Assembly: GCA_008015835.1 (NCBI GenBank)
Contig: SSGH01000028.1
Location: forward strand, 1 to 64,000
Origin: Lysobacter sp.
GTDB lineage: Bacteria; Pseudomonadota; Gammaproteobacteria; Xanthomonadales; Xanthomonadaceae
Length of the DNA stretch: 64,000 nt
Reading direction: 5' to 3'
Part shown: positions 26,570-38,743 of the stretch, piece after piece
Layout: each line of letters begins with the position of its first letter
Position numbering within the stretch: position 1 is the first letter of the stretch
Program-made: the position numbers and the translations under genes
Notes under the pieces: generated by a model
Told to the model about the DNA's origin: nothing
What the model saw: only the letters and a program-made list of their open reading frames with translations
The model's database searches: none

Positions 26570-29395
26570 TCACTCCGCCACGAGATCGCCGTTGAGCGGA
26601 TTGACCAACGCGTCGGCGATCAGCGCTTGCTGCTCGGCGACGTGGTCGTTGAAGTGACCGGCGGCCGGCGAGGGCGAGCGCGCGCGACCGGCGTAGTGCA
26701 GCGATTGCTTGCCCTGCAGGCAGGTGCGCAGATGGTGTTGGATTTGATACCAAGCGCCTTGATTCATCGGCTCTTCCTGGCACCACACGACCTGCTGCGC
26801 TTTCGAGTAGCGCGCCAATTCGGCGGACAGTTGCGCGCGCGGGAACGGATAGAGCTGTTCCACGCGGATGATCGCGACGTTCTCCAGTCCGCGTTTCTGC
26901 GCGTCTTCCAGCAGGTCGTAGTACACCTTGCCGCCGCAGACCACCACGCGGTCGACCTTCTTGGCGTCGGCGGTCGCGTCGGGGATGAGATGCTGGAATT
27001 CGCCGTTCGCGATTTCGTCCAAACTCGACACCGCCAGACGGTGACGCAGCAGCGATTTCGGCGTCATCACCACCAGCGGCTTGCGCGTGTTCATGCGCAT
27101 CTGGCGACGGATCATGTGGAAGGCCTGCGCCGGCGTGGTCGGCGTGCAGACGATCATGTTCTCCAGCGCGCACAACTGCAGGAACCGCTCCAAGCGCGCC
27201 GAGCTGTGCTCCGGACCCTGGCCTTCGTAGCCATGCGGCAGGAACAGCGCCAAGCCGCAGAGGCGGCCCCACTTGGCCTCGCCCGACGATAGGAACTGAT
27301 CGATCACCACCTGCGCGCCGTTGGCGAAATCGCCGAACTGCGCTTCCCAGATGTCGAGCGTATCGGGGTCGGCGGTGGAGTAGCCGTATTCGAACGCCAT
27401 CACCGCTTCTTCGCTGAGCAGCGAGTCGATGATCGTCGCGTCTTCCGGGTTCTTGACCAGGCGATGCAGCGGGATGTGGTCGACGTCGGTCTTCTGATCG
27501 TGCAACACCGCATGACGATGGAAGAACGTGCCGCGGCCGCAGTCCTGGCCGACCAAGCGCAGACGATAGCCTTCGTCGAGCAGGGTGGCGTAGGCCAGAT
27601 TTTCGGCGAAGCCCCAATCGCCGGGCAATTCGCCCGCGCGCATCTTATTGCGGTCTTCGTAAATTTTCGCGACGCGCGGATGCAGAGTGGCGTCGGCGGG
27701 CACTTCGTTGATGATCTTGGCCAACGCGTCCAACTTCTCGCGCGAGACGGCGGTGGACACCGCGTCGCTGAGTTTACCGGCCAGCAGCGGACGCCAATCG
27801 ATCGCGAATTCGTCGGGTTCGACTTTCGCCAGTTCGGTGGTCACTTCGCCGGCGTCGAGCTTGTCGCGGTAGCGGTCGACCGCGGCTTGCGCTTCGTCGG
27901 CCTTCAGCGTGCCCGCGGCGACCAAACGGTCGGCGTAAAGTTCGCGCGTGGTCTTGCGCTTGCGGATCACTTGGTACATCAGCGGCTGCGTCGCCGCCGG
28001 TTCGTCCGCTTCGTTATGGCCGTGGCGGCGGTAGCAGACCAGATCGATCACCACGTCCTTGCCGAAACGCTGACGGAAATCGAAGGCCAATTCGGCGCAG
28101 AACGCGACCGCTTCCGGGTCGTCGCCGTTCACGTGCAGCACCGGCGCGCCGACCATTTTCGCCACATCGGTGCAGTACAGCGTGGAGCGCGCGTCGTCGC
28201 GTTCGCTGGTGGTGAAACCGACTTGGTTGTTGATGACGATATGCACCGTGCCGCCGACGCGGAAACCGCGCGCTTGCGACATCTGGAACAGTTCCATCAC
28301 CACGCCCTGGCCGGCGAACGCGGCGTCGCCGTGCATCAGGATCGGCAGCACCTTGCGGCGCTCGGTATCGCCGCGGCGCAACTGCCGCGAGCGCACGCTG
28401 CCGGCGACCACCGGGTCGACGATTTCCAAATGCGAAGGATTGAACGCGAGCGCCAGATGCACCGGGCCGCCGGGCGTGGCGATGTCGGCGCTGAAGCCCA
28501 TGTGGTATTTCACATCGCCGGCGTGCGCGCGCTCGTCGTGCTCGAACTTGCCTTCGAATTCGTCGAACAGTTTGCGCGGCGATTTGCCGAGGGTGTTCAC
28601 CAACACGTTGAGGCGGCCGCGATGGGCCATGCCGACGACCACGTCCTTGACGCCGTCGCTACCGGCGCGGCGGATCATCACGTCGAGCATCGGGATCAGC
28701 GAGTCGCCGCCTTCCAGCGAGAAGCGCTTCTGGCCGACGTATTTGGTGTGCAGGTAGCGTTCCAAGCCTTCGGCGGCGGTCAGGCGCTCCAGGATGCGGC
28801 GCTTGTCGTCGTCGCTGCGGCCGTAGCGGCCGCCGGCGGCTTCCAATCGCTCGTACATCCAACGCCGCTGGTCGGCGTCGGTGATGTGCATGAACTCGGC
28901 GCCGATGGTGCCGGTGTAGGTGGCTTTGAGCAGCGCGAGCAGATCGCGCAGTTTCATGCGCGGCTGGCCGGCGACGCCGCCGGTGCTGAATTCGTCGTTG
29001 AGATCGGCTTCGGTCAGGCGATGGAAGTCGAGGCCCAAATCGGGCGCGCCCGGTTTTTCCATCATGCCCAGCGGGTCGAGATCGGCGCCGAGATGGCCGC
29101 GCGCGCGATAGGCGGTGATCAAACGGCCGACCGAGCGTTCGCGCTCGTCGCCGGCGCCCGGCGCGGCCAGCGCGCCGCGGGCGGCGAGTTTGCCGGCTTC
29201 GGCGATCGAGGCCATCACCGCGGAATGCGGGACATCGTTCGTCCCGTCCTTTCCTTTCACCCCGTCGAAATACGCTTTCCATTTCGGGCCGACGCTGTCG
29301 GGCGCGACGAGATACTGTTCGTAGAGTTCCTCGATATACGCGGCGTTGGCGCCGAGCTGCGAAGACTGGGCGAATTGCTTCAGAAGACTGTCCAC
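26570..29395 (-). CDS. sucA: 2-oxoglutarate dehydrogenase E1 component
   Basis: SucA is the thiamine-diphosphate-dependent decarboxylase of the TCA cycle complex. The 941-residue protein shows the E1 hallmarks [27 protein letters not shown] and the thiamine-binding region [18 protein letters not shown], and ends near the usual length (about 935-943). I chose GTG 29395, giving [14 protein letters not shown], because this matches relatives. The frame is open 50 codons further upstream, but that extension is Pro/Arg-rich and not family-like. No strong Shine-Dalgarno is visible, so the start is less certain than the gene. It is the first gene of sucA-sucB-lpd. Confidence 0.96.
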   Translation of the reverse strand: MDSLLKQFAQSSQLGANAAYIEELYEQYLVAPDSVGPKWKAYFDGVKGKDGTNDVPHSAVMASIAEAGKLAARGALAAPGAGDERERSVGRLITAYRARGHLGADLDPLGMMEKPGAPDLGLDFHRLTEADLNDEFSTGGVAGQPRMKLRDLLALLKATYTGTIGAEFMHITDADQRRWMYERLEAAGGRYGRSDDDKRRILERLTAAEGLERYLHTKYVGQKRFSLEGGDSLIPMLDVMIRRAGSDGVKDVVVGMAHRGRLNVLVNTLGKSPRKLFDEFEGKFEHDERAHAGDVKYHMGFSADIATPGGPVHLALAFNPSHLEIVDPVVAGSVRSRQLRRGDTERRKVLPILMHGDAAFAGQGVVMELFQMSQARGFRVGGTVHIVINNQVGFTTSERDDARSTLYCTDVAKMVGAPVLHVNGDDPEAVAFCAELAFDFRQRFGKDVVIDLVCYRRHGHNEADEPAATQPLMYQVIRKRKTTRELYADRLVAAGTLKADEAQAAVDRYRDKLDAGEVTTELAKVEPDEFAIDWRPLLAGKLSDAVSTAVSREKLDALAKIINEVPADATLHPRVAKIYEDRNKMRAGELPGDWGFAENLAYATLLDEGYRLRLVGQDCGRGTFFHRHAVLHDQKTDVDHIPLHRLVKNPEDATIIDSLLSEEAVMAFEYGYSTADPDTLDIWEAQFGDFANGAQVVIDQFLSSGEAKWGRLCGLALFLPHGYEGQGPEHSSARLERFLQLCALENMIVCTPTTPAQAFHMIRRQMRMNTRKPLVVMTPKSLLRHRLAVSSLDEIANGEFQHLIPDATADAKKVDRVVVCGGKVYYDLLEDAQKRGLENVAIIRVEQLYPFPRAQLSAELARYSKAQQVVWCQEEPMNQGAWYQIQHHLRTCLQGKQSLHYAGRARSPSPAAGHFNDHVAEQQALIADALVNPLNGDLVAE

Positions 29396-29711
29396 TCGAA
29401 GGTCGCACTCGAAGGTGGTGACGTGCTCGGCCAAGAGCACGGGATTGACGGCTAAGCGCTTGATCCGCCGAAAATTCCGAAGACTGGGCGGCGGACGGGC
29501 GAAAGGACCGGAATTATAGCCGCAGGCGTCGCCGCAGCGCACCATCGGCGGTGGTCTCGGCGCGCGGTCGCCGGTTCGACATTGGTCGTACGGCGGCGGC
29601 TATCGGCGGTGACGCTCGGCTGCGCCCGCGGTCGCGCCGAGCGATACCCGACGGATCCGCGCCGCAACGCCGGCATTCGTTGCTATGGTCCGCATCCGAA
29701 AGGGGGGCACG
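29396..29711. other. Divergent intergenic region between sucA and a lipoprotein gene
   Basis: The 316-base gap holds the leader and -10 element of sucA on the minus strand. On the plus strand it holds a G-rich Shine-Dalgarno (AGGGGGG) just before 29712. No gene or structured RNA was recognised. Confidence 0.5.
29513..29518 (-). promoter_or_regulatory. Consensus -10 box of the sucA operon
   Basis: On the minus strand the sequence reads TATAAT, a perfect -10, inside GGCTATAATTCCGG. The -35 region is weak. A start about seven bases downstream gives a leader of roughly 110 bases to the sucA GTG. Confidence 0.5.
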
Positions 29712-31253
29712 ATGCGGAACATGCGCAAAGCGGCGACCGCAGCGGCGACGATCGCCGTCACTATTCTGCTGGGCGGCTGCGACGGCCCGATCGAACGCGC
29801 GGACGAGAAGGCGCTGGGGCTCGACATCTACGAATGCCCGGACCTCAGCGGCACCTACCGGGTGTCGATGTCGCCGGAACGCGTCGGCTCGCAGGCCGGC
29901 GCGATGGACGAGGAGTTCGAGAAACCCGACGGCAACCGCGTGCCGATCGCGCAGATCCACGCGGTCGCGATCCGGCGGACGCAGCCCGGTGTCTTCGAAT
30001 TCCGCTGGCTGATCGACGAGTCGCGGGTGATGCAGCATCTGGACGTGATTCGGGAGTTCGAGAAGCCGCGTTATCGGCGCTGGTACCACCTGCAGTCCGA
30101 GCCCGAGCGCGCGCGCTACATCGAGGTTTACGGTCAAGCCGATTACGACCAGGAGCTCGCGACGCTCGGCCCCGACACCGAGTTCGTGCGCGAACTGCGG
30201 GCGGGCACCGGCCTGCAGTGCGAGGACGGTTGGGTGTCGCTGCCGCGCGGCGAACTGCGTCCGTTGCGCCTGACCCGCGGCGAAGACGGCTCGGTCATCG
30301 GCGAGTTCAAAGGCCTGAAGACGGTGGGCATCACCGTCTGGTGCGGCGACGGCTGTCGCGACCTGCCGATTCCCACCGGCACCTTCACCGGGCATGTGCA
30401 TTGGCCGCGCGCCGACGGCATTCGCGCCTGGCGGCCGCAGGACATGGCCGGAAGGGTCGTGTTCCAGCGGCCGATCGACGAAATCGAAGCCGAGCAGGCG
30501 CGCCTGGCCGACACCCAACGCCGCAGCGATGCGCTGCGCTATCTGCCCGCGGAGGAGATTCGCGCCCGCATCGAAGCGCTGGCGCCGGCGGGCACGCAGG
30601 TCGAGCGGGTGGAGGTGCTCGACGGCAAAGTGCATATCCGCTACAGCGCCCCGAAAGCCGACGAAGACGTGCTGCAGGCCCGCATCGCCGACGCCAGCGG
30701 CGACGCGCGTGGACCGAAAGAGGTGGTCCACGGCGTTCGTTCCACCGACATGACTCGGCGATTCGTCCAGTTCGTGCTCACGGATTCGCCGCTGGTGCTG
30801 CGCGCGCCGCCGCGCGGGGCCGACGAGGGCGAGCGAGCGGCGTCATCGCCGACGTCGTCGTTTGCGACGGGGCCGTCCACCGCTGCATCGACCGCCTCGG
30901 CTGCGGCTGCTTCGGCGTCGACCGATGCGACGCCATCACCCGTCGCGCCGACGCTGCAGGCGTTATCGGAAGCGCCGCCGCAGGCGACCCCGGCCGGGAA
31001 GGCGAGCGTCGACGCGATCCGCCTGCGTATCGACGCCTTGATGCCCGCCGGCTGCGGCAAGATCGTGGCGGTGCGCTACGGCGGCGAACGGGTGACGATC
31101 GTCGGCCAGGCGAAGGACACGCGCTGCGTGTCCGAGACGCTGCGCGCGCTGGACGGCGCGGGTGCGCGGCCGGAACTGCTGCAGGTCTCGGCCGACGGCG
31201 GCGGTCAGCGGTTCCGCATCATGCTGTCGTCGTCGCCGCTAACGAGCGAATAA
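29712..31253 (+). CDS. Lipoprotein with duplicated C-terminal domain, function unknown
   Basis: The 513-residue product starts at ATG 29712 behind AGGGGGG. Its signal sequence ends in LLGGC, a lipobox-like site (Cys22). The N-terminal half (about 30-270) has paired Cys (YECPDLSGTY, WCGDGCRD). The C-terminal half contains the same fold-length unit twice. The first, about residues 275-365, begins EIRARIEALAPAGTQVERVE and ends with VLTDSPL. The second, about 430-510, begins AIRLRIDALMPAGCGKIVAV and ends with MLSSSPL. An Ala/Ser/Thr/Pro-rich linker joins them. The units recall small alpha/beta pilus-assembly-like (PilN-type) modules, but I cannot assign a family. No operon partner is adjacent. 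Confidence 0.7.
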   Translation: MRNMRKAATAAATIAVTILLGGCDGPIERADEKALGLDIYECPDLSGTYRVSMSPERVGSQAGAMDEEFEKPDGNRVPIAQIHAVAIRRTQPGVFEFRWLIDESRVMQHLDVIREFEKPRYRRWYHLQSEPERARYIEVYGQADYDQELATLGPDTEFVRELRAGTGLQCEDGWVSLPRGELRPLRLTRGEDGSVIGEFKGLKTVGITVWCGDGCRDLPIPTGTFTGHVHWPRADGIRAWRPQDMAGRVVFQRPIDEIEAEQARLADTQRRSDALRYLPAEEIRARIEALAPAGTQVERVEVLDGKVHIRYSAPKADEDVLQARIADASGDARGPKEVVHGVRSTDMTRRFVQFVLTDSPLVLRAPPRGADEGERAASSPTSSFATGPSTAASTASAAAASASTDATPSPVAPTLQALSEAPPQATPAGKASVDAIRLRIDALMPAGCGKIVAVRYGGERVTIVGQAKDTRCVSETLRALDGAGARPELLQVSADGGGQRFRIMLSSSPLTSE

Positions 31254-31348
31254 GCCGCAGCGACCTCGGCGCGGACTACGAGAGCCGGATCGCAGGGCAG
31301 AATCGCGAGAACCGCATCGCGCAGCCGCATCGGCCGCATGCGACGCAC

Positions 31349-32263
31349 TCAGATGCCGAGCGCGCGATATTCGGTGATCGCCCGCGCGCGTTCCCACGGC
31401 GGCACGAACGCGTCGATCAATTGCCGCGCGCGCGAGGCGCCGTCGCATTCGGTCTCGCCGTCGAAGCGATGACCGAGCGAGCGGAAGTAATAACCGCCGA
31501 CGTCGTTGACCACGAAGGCGGACGGATAGTCGCGATCCACCGGGTCGGCGACTTCGCGAAACGCGAAGACGCTGGGCAAGCGTTGCGACAGCGCGATCAA
31601 CGGCGAACTGTTGCGCTGCGGAGAGGCGGCGTCCTGAAGCAGCATGCGGATCGCGATGCGCTGCCGGCGCGTGGCGAGCCGCCGGAAGGCGTCGAGCGTC
31701 TCCGGCGCATCGAGCATGCCCGGATCGAGATTGCGGCTGTAGATCCAGATCTCGCGTCGCGTCGCGCTGAGCAACGCGGCCGTGACCGCCATCGCCGCTT
31801 CGCGCGTCTCCACCGCGGTCGGTCCGCGCAGCGTCCGGCGCATGGTTTGATGCTCGATTCCGGCTTCCATGAAGCGGTCGCCGATGGGCACGAAGCCGTG
31901 CTTGGCGTAGAAACTCAGCGCCGACACCTGCGCATGCAGCCGCACTTCCGGTAGGCGATGGTGCGCGGCCTCATCGAGCAAAGCGCGCAGCATCGCTTCG
32001 CCGACGCCTTTCCCGCGCCATTCGCGCAGCACCGCCATGCGCCCGATCTTGCGCTCCGGCGTGAGCCGACCGGTGCCGATCGGGCGGCCGGTGCGGTCGC
32101 GCGCCAGCACATGCACGCATTGCGGATCGAACGCGTCCCACTCCAGCGCGATCGGGACCTGTTGTTCCTCTACGAACACCGGTTCGCGCACCGAGCGCAG
32201 CGCATCGAGGTCGCGCGCGTAGTCGGCGCGGTTCACGGAGAATTCGGGCTCGCGCGCGCTCAC
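31349..32263 (-). CDS. GNAT acetyltransferase with uncharacterised C-terminal domain
   Basis: The 304-residue protein starts at GTG 32263, which overlaps the upstream roxA stop as GTGA. Residues 1-150 are a GNAT domain with the acetyl-CoA loop REWRGKGVGEAMLRALL and the end strand SFYAKHGFVPIGDRF. The remainder (about 155-304, starting TREAAMAVTAALLSATRREIW) is a separate domain. It contains IWIYSRNLDPGML and HRFDGETECDGASRARQLIDAF and is common in Xanthomonadales GNAT proteins, but of unknown role. The substrate is unknown. Tight coupling to a ribosomal oxygenase gene hints at a shared target class such as translation factors; this is inference. Confidence 0.82.
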   Translation of the reverse strand: MSAREPEFSVNRADYARDLDALRSVREPVFVEEQQVPIALEWDAFDPQCVHVLARDRTGRPIGTGRLTPERKIGRMAVLREWRGKGVGEAMLRALLDEAAHHRLPEVRLHAQVSALSFYAKHGFVPIGDRFMEAGIEHQTMRRTLRGPTAVETREAAMAVTAALLSATRREIWIYSRNLDPGMLDAPETLDAFRRLATRRQRIAIRMLLQDAASPQRNSSPLIALSQRLPSVFAFREVADPVDRDYPSAFVVNDVGGYYFRSLGHRFDGETECDGASRARQLIDAFVPPWERARAITEYRALGI

Positions 32264-33513
32264 GCCTCGTCTCCGTCCTCGTCGCCCGCCTCGGCATCGT
32301 CGCCGAAGTCTTGACGAAGCCCGTAATACCCTTGCGCGATCCATTCGTGCACCAAATCGCGGGCGGGCGCCGACAGCGCTTCGTAGGTTTCGCCGTCGAG
32401 CGTAGCCGCCGCCGCCAAGCCGCGCGCGTCCGCCAGCGGCAAACGGTGCGCTTGTCCGGCGAAATACAGCACGGCCTGCCCCTTGCGATCGCTGCGTCGC
32501 CACGCGGTGCGCGTCCACGGATGGCGCTCGAACACGGCGCCCTGCCGCAGATCCCATTCGATTTCGATGCGCGAGCGCGGCGGATCCGGATTCAGCGGCA
32601 CCCCGGCGCTGCGGTACAGGCTGATGAAGCGGCCGAACCAATCGCCGAGGCGCTCGGGGTCGTTCATCCGCAGCTTGTTCAGCGCTTCGACCGCGCGGCT
32701 CATCGCGGCGGCGTCGATTTCGTAACCGTCCTTCGCCGGCGCGAGGTCCGGATCGGCGTAACGCACCGACTCGTCGGCCTCGCAGACCAGCGTGTCGACG
32801 AAATCGCCGAGCAATTCGGCGCTGGACGGCGCGCGCAGGCCCACCGAAATCGTCATGCACGCGTCTTCGGCCACGCCGTGGTGCGGCACGCCCGGCGGCA
32901 GATACAACATGTCGCCAGGGTTGAGCACCCAGTCGTGCGTCGGCGCGAAATGCTTGAGCAGGCGCAGCGGCACGCCTTCGAGATACGTTTCGTCCGGATT
33001 CGGCGCGACGTCGATCATCCAACGGCGATGGCCCAAGCCTTGCAGCAAGAACACGTCGTACTGGTCGATATGCGCGCCGACCGAGCCGCCCGGCGCGGCG
33101 AACGAGATCATGATGTCGTCCATGCGCCAGCGCGGCAGGAAATCGAAGTCGTCCAGCAGCGCGCGGATCTCCGGGTCCCATTTGTCCACGTCCTGCACCA
33201 GCAGCGTCCAATCCTGGTGCGGCATACCGGGGAATTCGTCCTCGGCGAACGGGCCGCTGCGCATCGTCCAGGCGTCGTTCGCGCGGTCGTAACGCGCGAT
33301 GCGCGCCAGCGCTTGCTCTTCGCAGGCGAGCCCAGCGAGGTCTTCGGGCGACACCGGCGACACGAATCCGGGAAAGGCGTTGCGGATCAGCAGCGGGCGT
33401 TTTTGCCAGTAATCGCGCAGGAATTTCGCCGGCGGCATCCCCAGCGGACCGTTGCCGGTGGCGTCGATTTCGTAGGGCGGCGCGGCGTCGGTCGCGCGAT
33501 TAGAACGTTTCAT
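32260..33513 (-). CDS. roxA: JmjC-type ribosomal protein L16 arginine hydroxylase (RoxA/YcfD)
   Basis: RoxA is an Fe(II)/2-oxoglutarate oxygenase that in E. coli hydroxylates an arginine of ribosomal protein L16. The 417-residue product has the iron facial triad H-x-D in VGAHIDQYDVFLLQG and a distal His in PPGVPHHGVAED. The substrate-side motif DYWQKRPLLIRNAFP lies near the N-terminus. The C-terminal winged-helix-like region and an acidic Asp/Glu/Gly tail follow. It is somewhat longer than E. coli YcfD (373). The ATG at 33513 overlaps the stop of the LprI-like gene as ATGA, and its own stop overlaps the GNAT start. Genes 35413 to 31349 thus appear to be one transcript headed by purB. Confidence 0.9.
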   Translation of the reverse strand: MKRSNRATDAAPPYEIDATGNGPLGMPPAKFLRDYWQKRPLLIRNAFPGFVSPVSPEDLAGLACEEQALARIARYDRANDAWTMRSGPFAEDEFPGMPHQDWTLLVQDVDKWDPEIRALLDDFDFLPRWRMDDIMISFAAPGGSVGAHIDQYDVFLLQGLGHRRWMIDVAPNPDETYLEGVPLRLLKHFAPTHDWVLNPGDMLYLPPGVPHHGVAEDACMTISVGLRAPSSAELLGDFVDTLVCEADESVRYADPDLAPAKDGYEIDAAAMSRAVEALNKLRMNDPERLGDWFGRFISLYRSAGVPLNPDPPRSRIEIEWDLRQGAVFERHPWTRTAWRRSDRKGQAVLYFAGQAHRLPLADARGLAAAATLDGETYEALSAPARDLVHEWIAQGYYGLRQDFGDDAEAGDEDGDEA

Positions 33514-34034
33514 GGGGATGAGGGCATCGGAAGTGGGGAAGGCGTCGACGTCGACGTGGGCGTCGACGTGGGCGTCGCGACAGACCGCATGGCGTCGCGT
33601 GCGAGAAGTTGCTTCAGGTGCGCGATGCGATCGTCGATCAAACGGATTTTGCACGACCCATGAATTTGGCCGCTGCCCGAAGCGGCGGCGCCGCTCAGGC
33701 CGACTTCGGCCTCGCATTGATGCTCGGCATAGTCTTTGAAGGCTTGCGATGCCGATCGCATGTCCGCGATCGCGATGCCGTGATGCGTCTCGCCGATGTC
33801 GTTCGCCTTCAGCCGCATCTCCGCGCGAGCGAGGAACGCGGCTTCGAGCGCGAGGCGTTCGGCGTCGGCGGCTTCGGCCATCGCCGTCAGGCAAGCGACC
33901 GATTCCGCGCCGGAGTTTTCCGCGATGCATGCATTTGCGGCGGCGTCGCGCGTGCGTTCGGACGCCGCGCCGGGTAACGGCAGCGTCGCGGAAATGGCGA
34001 GCGCAACCAGAATCCGAACGATGAACCCGTGCAT
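33510..34034 (-). CDS. Secreted LprI/DUF1311-like protein
   Basis: The 174-residue product has a signal peptide (to about residue 24, LPLPGAAS). Its mature part has the LprI/DUF1311 pattern. It begins with Cys-bearing NACIAEN..ES.ACLTAM, continues as a long helix (AERLALEAAFLARAEMRL), and ends with QAFKDYAEHQCEAE and GSCKIRLIDDRIAHLKQLL. DUF1311 proteins include periplasmic lysozyme inhibitors. The C-terminus is a Thr/Pro/Ser tail made of repeated TPTS units, encoded by a short GC-rich repeat at about 33535-33585. It starts 11 bases after the purB stop and overlaps roxA by four bases. Confidence 0.78.
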   Translation of the reverse strand: MHGFIVRILVALAISATLPLPGAASERTRDAAANACIAENSGAESVACLTAMAEAADAERLALEAAFLARAEMRLKANDIGETHHGIAIADMRSASQAFKDYAEHQCEAEVGLSGAAASGSGQIHGSCKIRLIDDRIAHLKQLLARDAMRSVATPTSTPTSTSTPSPLPMPSSP

Positions 34035-34045
34035 GCGCGCGGTGC

Positions 34046-36918
<2,873 letters not shown>

Positions 36919-36991
36919 GACGCTCGCGGGCGAGCGCGCTCGCGGCGGCCGACGCGTCGATCCGTACGTCGCCGCTCTCCGCGCGTCTCGA

Positions 36992-37765
36992 TCAGCGCTT
37001 TTCGCCGTTCTCCGCCGCGCCCGCATCCGCTTCGGCGCTCGCGGCCTCGGCTTCCGCCGCGGGATTCGCGCTGCGCTCGGACGCCGTATCGCCGTCGGCC
37101 CGATCGCCATTCACTTGGATGTCGAGTTTGCCGTTGAACGCGTTGTCCACGACGTTGGCGACCGCTTCGCCGCCGCGACCGTTGTCCTTGCGGCATTCGT
37201 CGATTTCGGCCTGGGTCATCGTGGCGTAGGGCTCGAACGCGGGCAGCGCTTGTTTCAGCGCTTCTTGACTGGCCAGCATGGCCGGCAGCAATTCGCAGAG
37301 GCGCGCGGCGGAGTTTTCGATTCCTTTCGCTTCGGCCTCGATTTTCTTTTCGATCTTCTCGCTATCGCCCGAGAACACGCTGCCGAGAGCCTCGGTGATC
37401 GCTTTCCCGGCCAAATCCGCGCCTTCGATGCCTATCAGCATGCCGGCTTCGGCGATCGCGACGACCCGTTTACGGTGCTCCAGCAGCAGCGCGCGCTGTT
37501 TCTCGTCGATCTTCACCGGTTCGCCGCCGATCAGCAAATCGCCCTGCGGCGTGATTTCGCCCTTCGGCATGGTCGCGCCGGTGGACAAACCGATGTTCTC
37601 GGTGGCCAGTTCGCGACGCGCTTCTTCGATCGCTTCGCCCACGGCTTTGCCGAGCATCGTTTTCGGCTCCGTTCCGGAGGGGGCGGGTGTCGCGGTTTTA
37701 TCGCCGCAGGCGGTGGTCAGCGTCAGCAGGCCGAGGATCGCGAGGGTGGGAAAGAGGCGGGTCAT
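36992..37765 (-). CDS. Lipoprotein, YggN (DUF2884)-like, paralogue 1
   Basis: The 257-residue product starts at ATG 37765 and has a lipoprotein signal ending LTTAC (Cys20). The mature core has I-PQGDLLIGGEPVKIDE, then KQRALLLEHRKRVVAIAEAG, a Glu/Lys-rich helix and a single Cys in RLCELLPAML. This resembles the YggN/DUF2884 pattern; the name is tentative. The C-terminus is an Ala/Glu low-complexity tail. It shares this plan with the gene directly upstream, 92 bases away on the same strand, so the two are probably tandem duplicates. Confidence 0.65.
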   Translation of the reverse strand: MTRLFPTLAILGLLTLTTACGDKTATPAPSGTEPKTMLGKAVGEAIEEARRELATENIGLSTGATMPKGEITPQGDLLIGGEPVKIDEKQRALLLEHRKRVVAIAEAGMLIGIEGADLAGKAITEALGSVFSGDSEKIEKKIEAEAKGIENSAARLCELLPAMLASQEALKQALPAFEPYATMTQAEIDECRKDNGRGGEAVANVVDNAFNGKLDIQVNGDRADGDTASERSANPAAEAEAASAEADAGAAENGEKR

Positions 37766-37857
37766 GGCGTTGCTCCTGTCGATGGGAGGCGTCGGTGTAG
37801 TGGCGAGCGAACTGCGGTCGATCTTGCGGTCGGCAGGCGCTCGCAAGACCGGGGGAG

Positions 37858-38664
37858 TCACTGCGCGGCTGGCTTCGTCGGTTCGGCGTTCGTTTCCGCG
37901 CCCGATTCGGCGGTGGGCTCGGCATTCGCGGCCGACTGTTCTTGAGCCGCCATGAAGCCGGCGATCATGCCGCCGCGAAACGGGTTGTCGATGGCAGCGG
38001 CGATGGTCTTGCCGATCTTATCGCCGGTGGATCGATCGAAAACGACGCCATCGCGACAGGCCTCGACGTCGGCTTGCGCGAAATGCGCGTACGGCGCGAA
38101 ACGCGGAACCGCCGCGACCAGCGCCTGTTGTTCGCGGAGCAGTGCGGGCAGCGTTTCGCAAATCCGTCGACCGGCGCGCTGGATGCGCGCCTTTTCGGCG
38201 CGCTTGTTCGCCTCGCGATTGGGGTCCTGTTCGGCTTTCGAATCGAAGAACGCATCGATCTTCGCATCGATTTTTTCGGCGACGGCGTCCATGAACCGAG
38301 AATCCATATCGATGCCCGCCTGCGCGATCGTCACCAAATGGCCGCGATAGGCGACCAAGCGCGCGCGCTGGGCGGCGTCGACGGCGACCGATTCGCCGCC
38401 GATCGCGAACGTGCCGTCGGCGGCGATGGTGGCTTTCGGCCAAGTCGTCTCCAGAAACAGCGGCATCGGTCGCGATGCGATCGCGTCGAATTCGCGCTGC
38501 AGTTCGTCGTCGTTGGCTCCGTTGGCCGTATCGTCGGTCGGCTCGGCGGCGGCTTCATTCGCGCCGGCGTTCGAAGCGGGCGCCGTCGTGGGCGCGGAGC
38601 GATCGCAAGCGGTCAAGAGCGATGCGGACAGCAGGGCGGCGGTCAGCAAGAGACGGGTGCGCAT
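37858..38664 (-). CDS. Lipoprotein, YggN (DUF2884)-like, paralogue 2
   Basis: The 268-residue product begins MRTRLLLTAALLSASLLTAC with a clear lipobox (Cys20). An ATG four codons upstream (38676) is an alternative. The mature part has an Ala/Thr/Asn linker and then the core shared with its neighbour: ATIAADGTFAIGGESVAVD, AQRARLVAYRGHLVTIAQAG, a Lys/Glu helix, RRICETLPALLREQ, and FAPYAHFAQADVEACRDG. The last corresponds to FEPYATMTQAEIDECRKD in paralogue 1. It also ends with an Ala/Glu/Thr/Pro tail. No biochemical role is known to me. Confidence 0.65.
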   Translation of the reverse strand: MRTRLLLTAALLSASLLTACDRSAPTTAPASNAGANEAAAEPTDDTANGANDDELQREFDAIASRPMPLFLETTWPKATIAADGTFAIGGESVAVDAAQRARLVAYRGHLVTIAQAGIDMDSRFMDAVAEKIDAKIDAFFDSKAEQDPNREANKRAEKARIQRAGRRICETLPALLREQQALVAAVPRFAPYAHFAQADVEACRDGVVFDRSTGDKIGKTIAAAIDNPFRGGMIAGFMAAQEQSAANAEPTAESGAETNAEPTKPAAQ

Positions 38665-38743
38665 GAAACGTTCCATGAGAAGGGGCGGGGGAGGCGTGCG
38701 GCGCCGTCGACGCGGTCGGTCGGGGCGCCGCACGCGGCGGCTT

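Noticed and set aside
29396-29545. A longer N-terminus for SucA
   Set aside because: The extra 50 codons are Pro/Arg-rich and unlike SucA, and the family start [11 protein letters not shown] matches the GTG at 29395.
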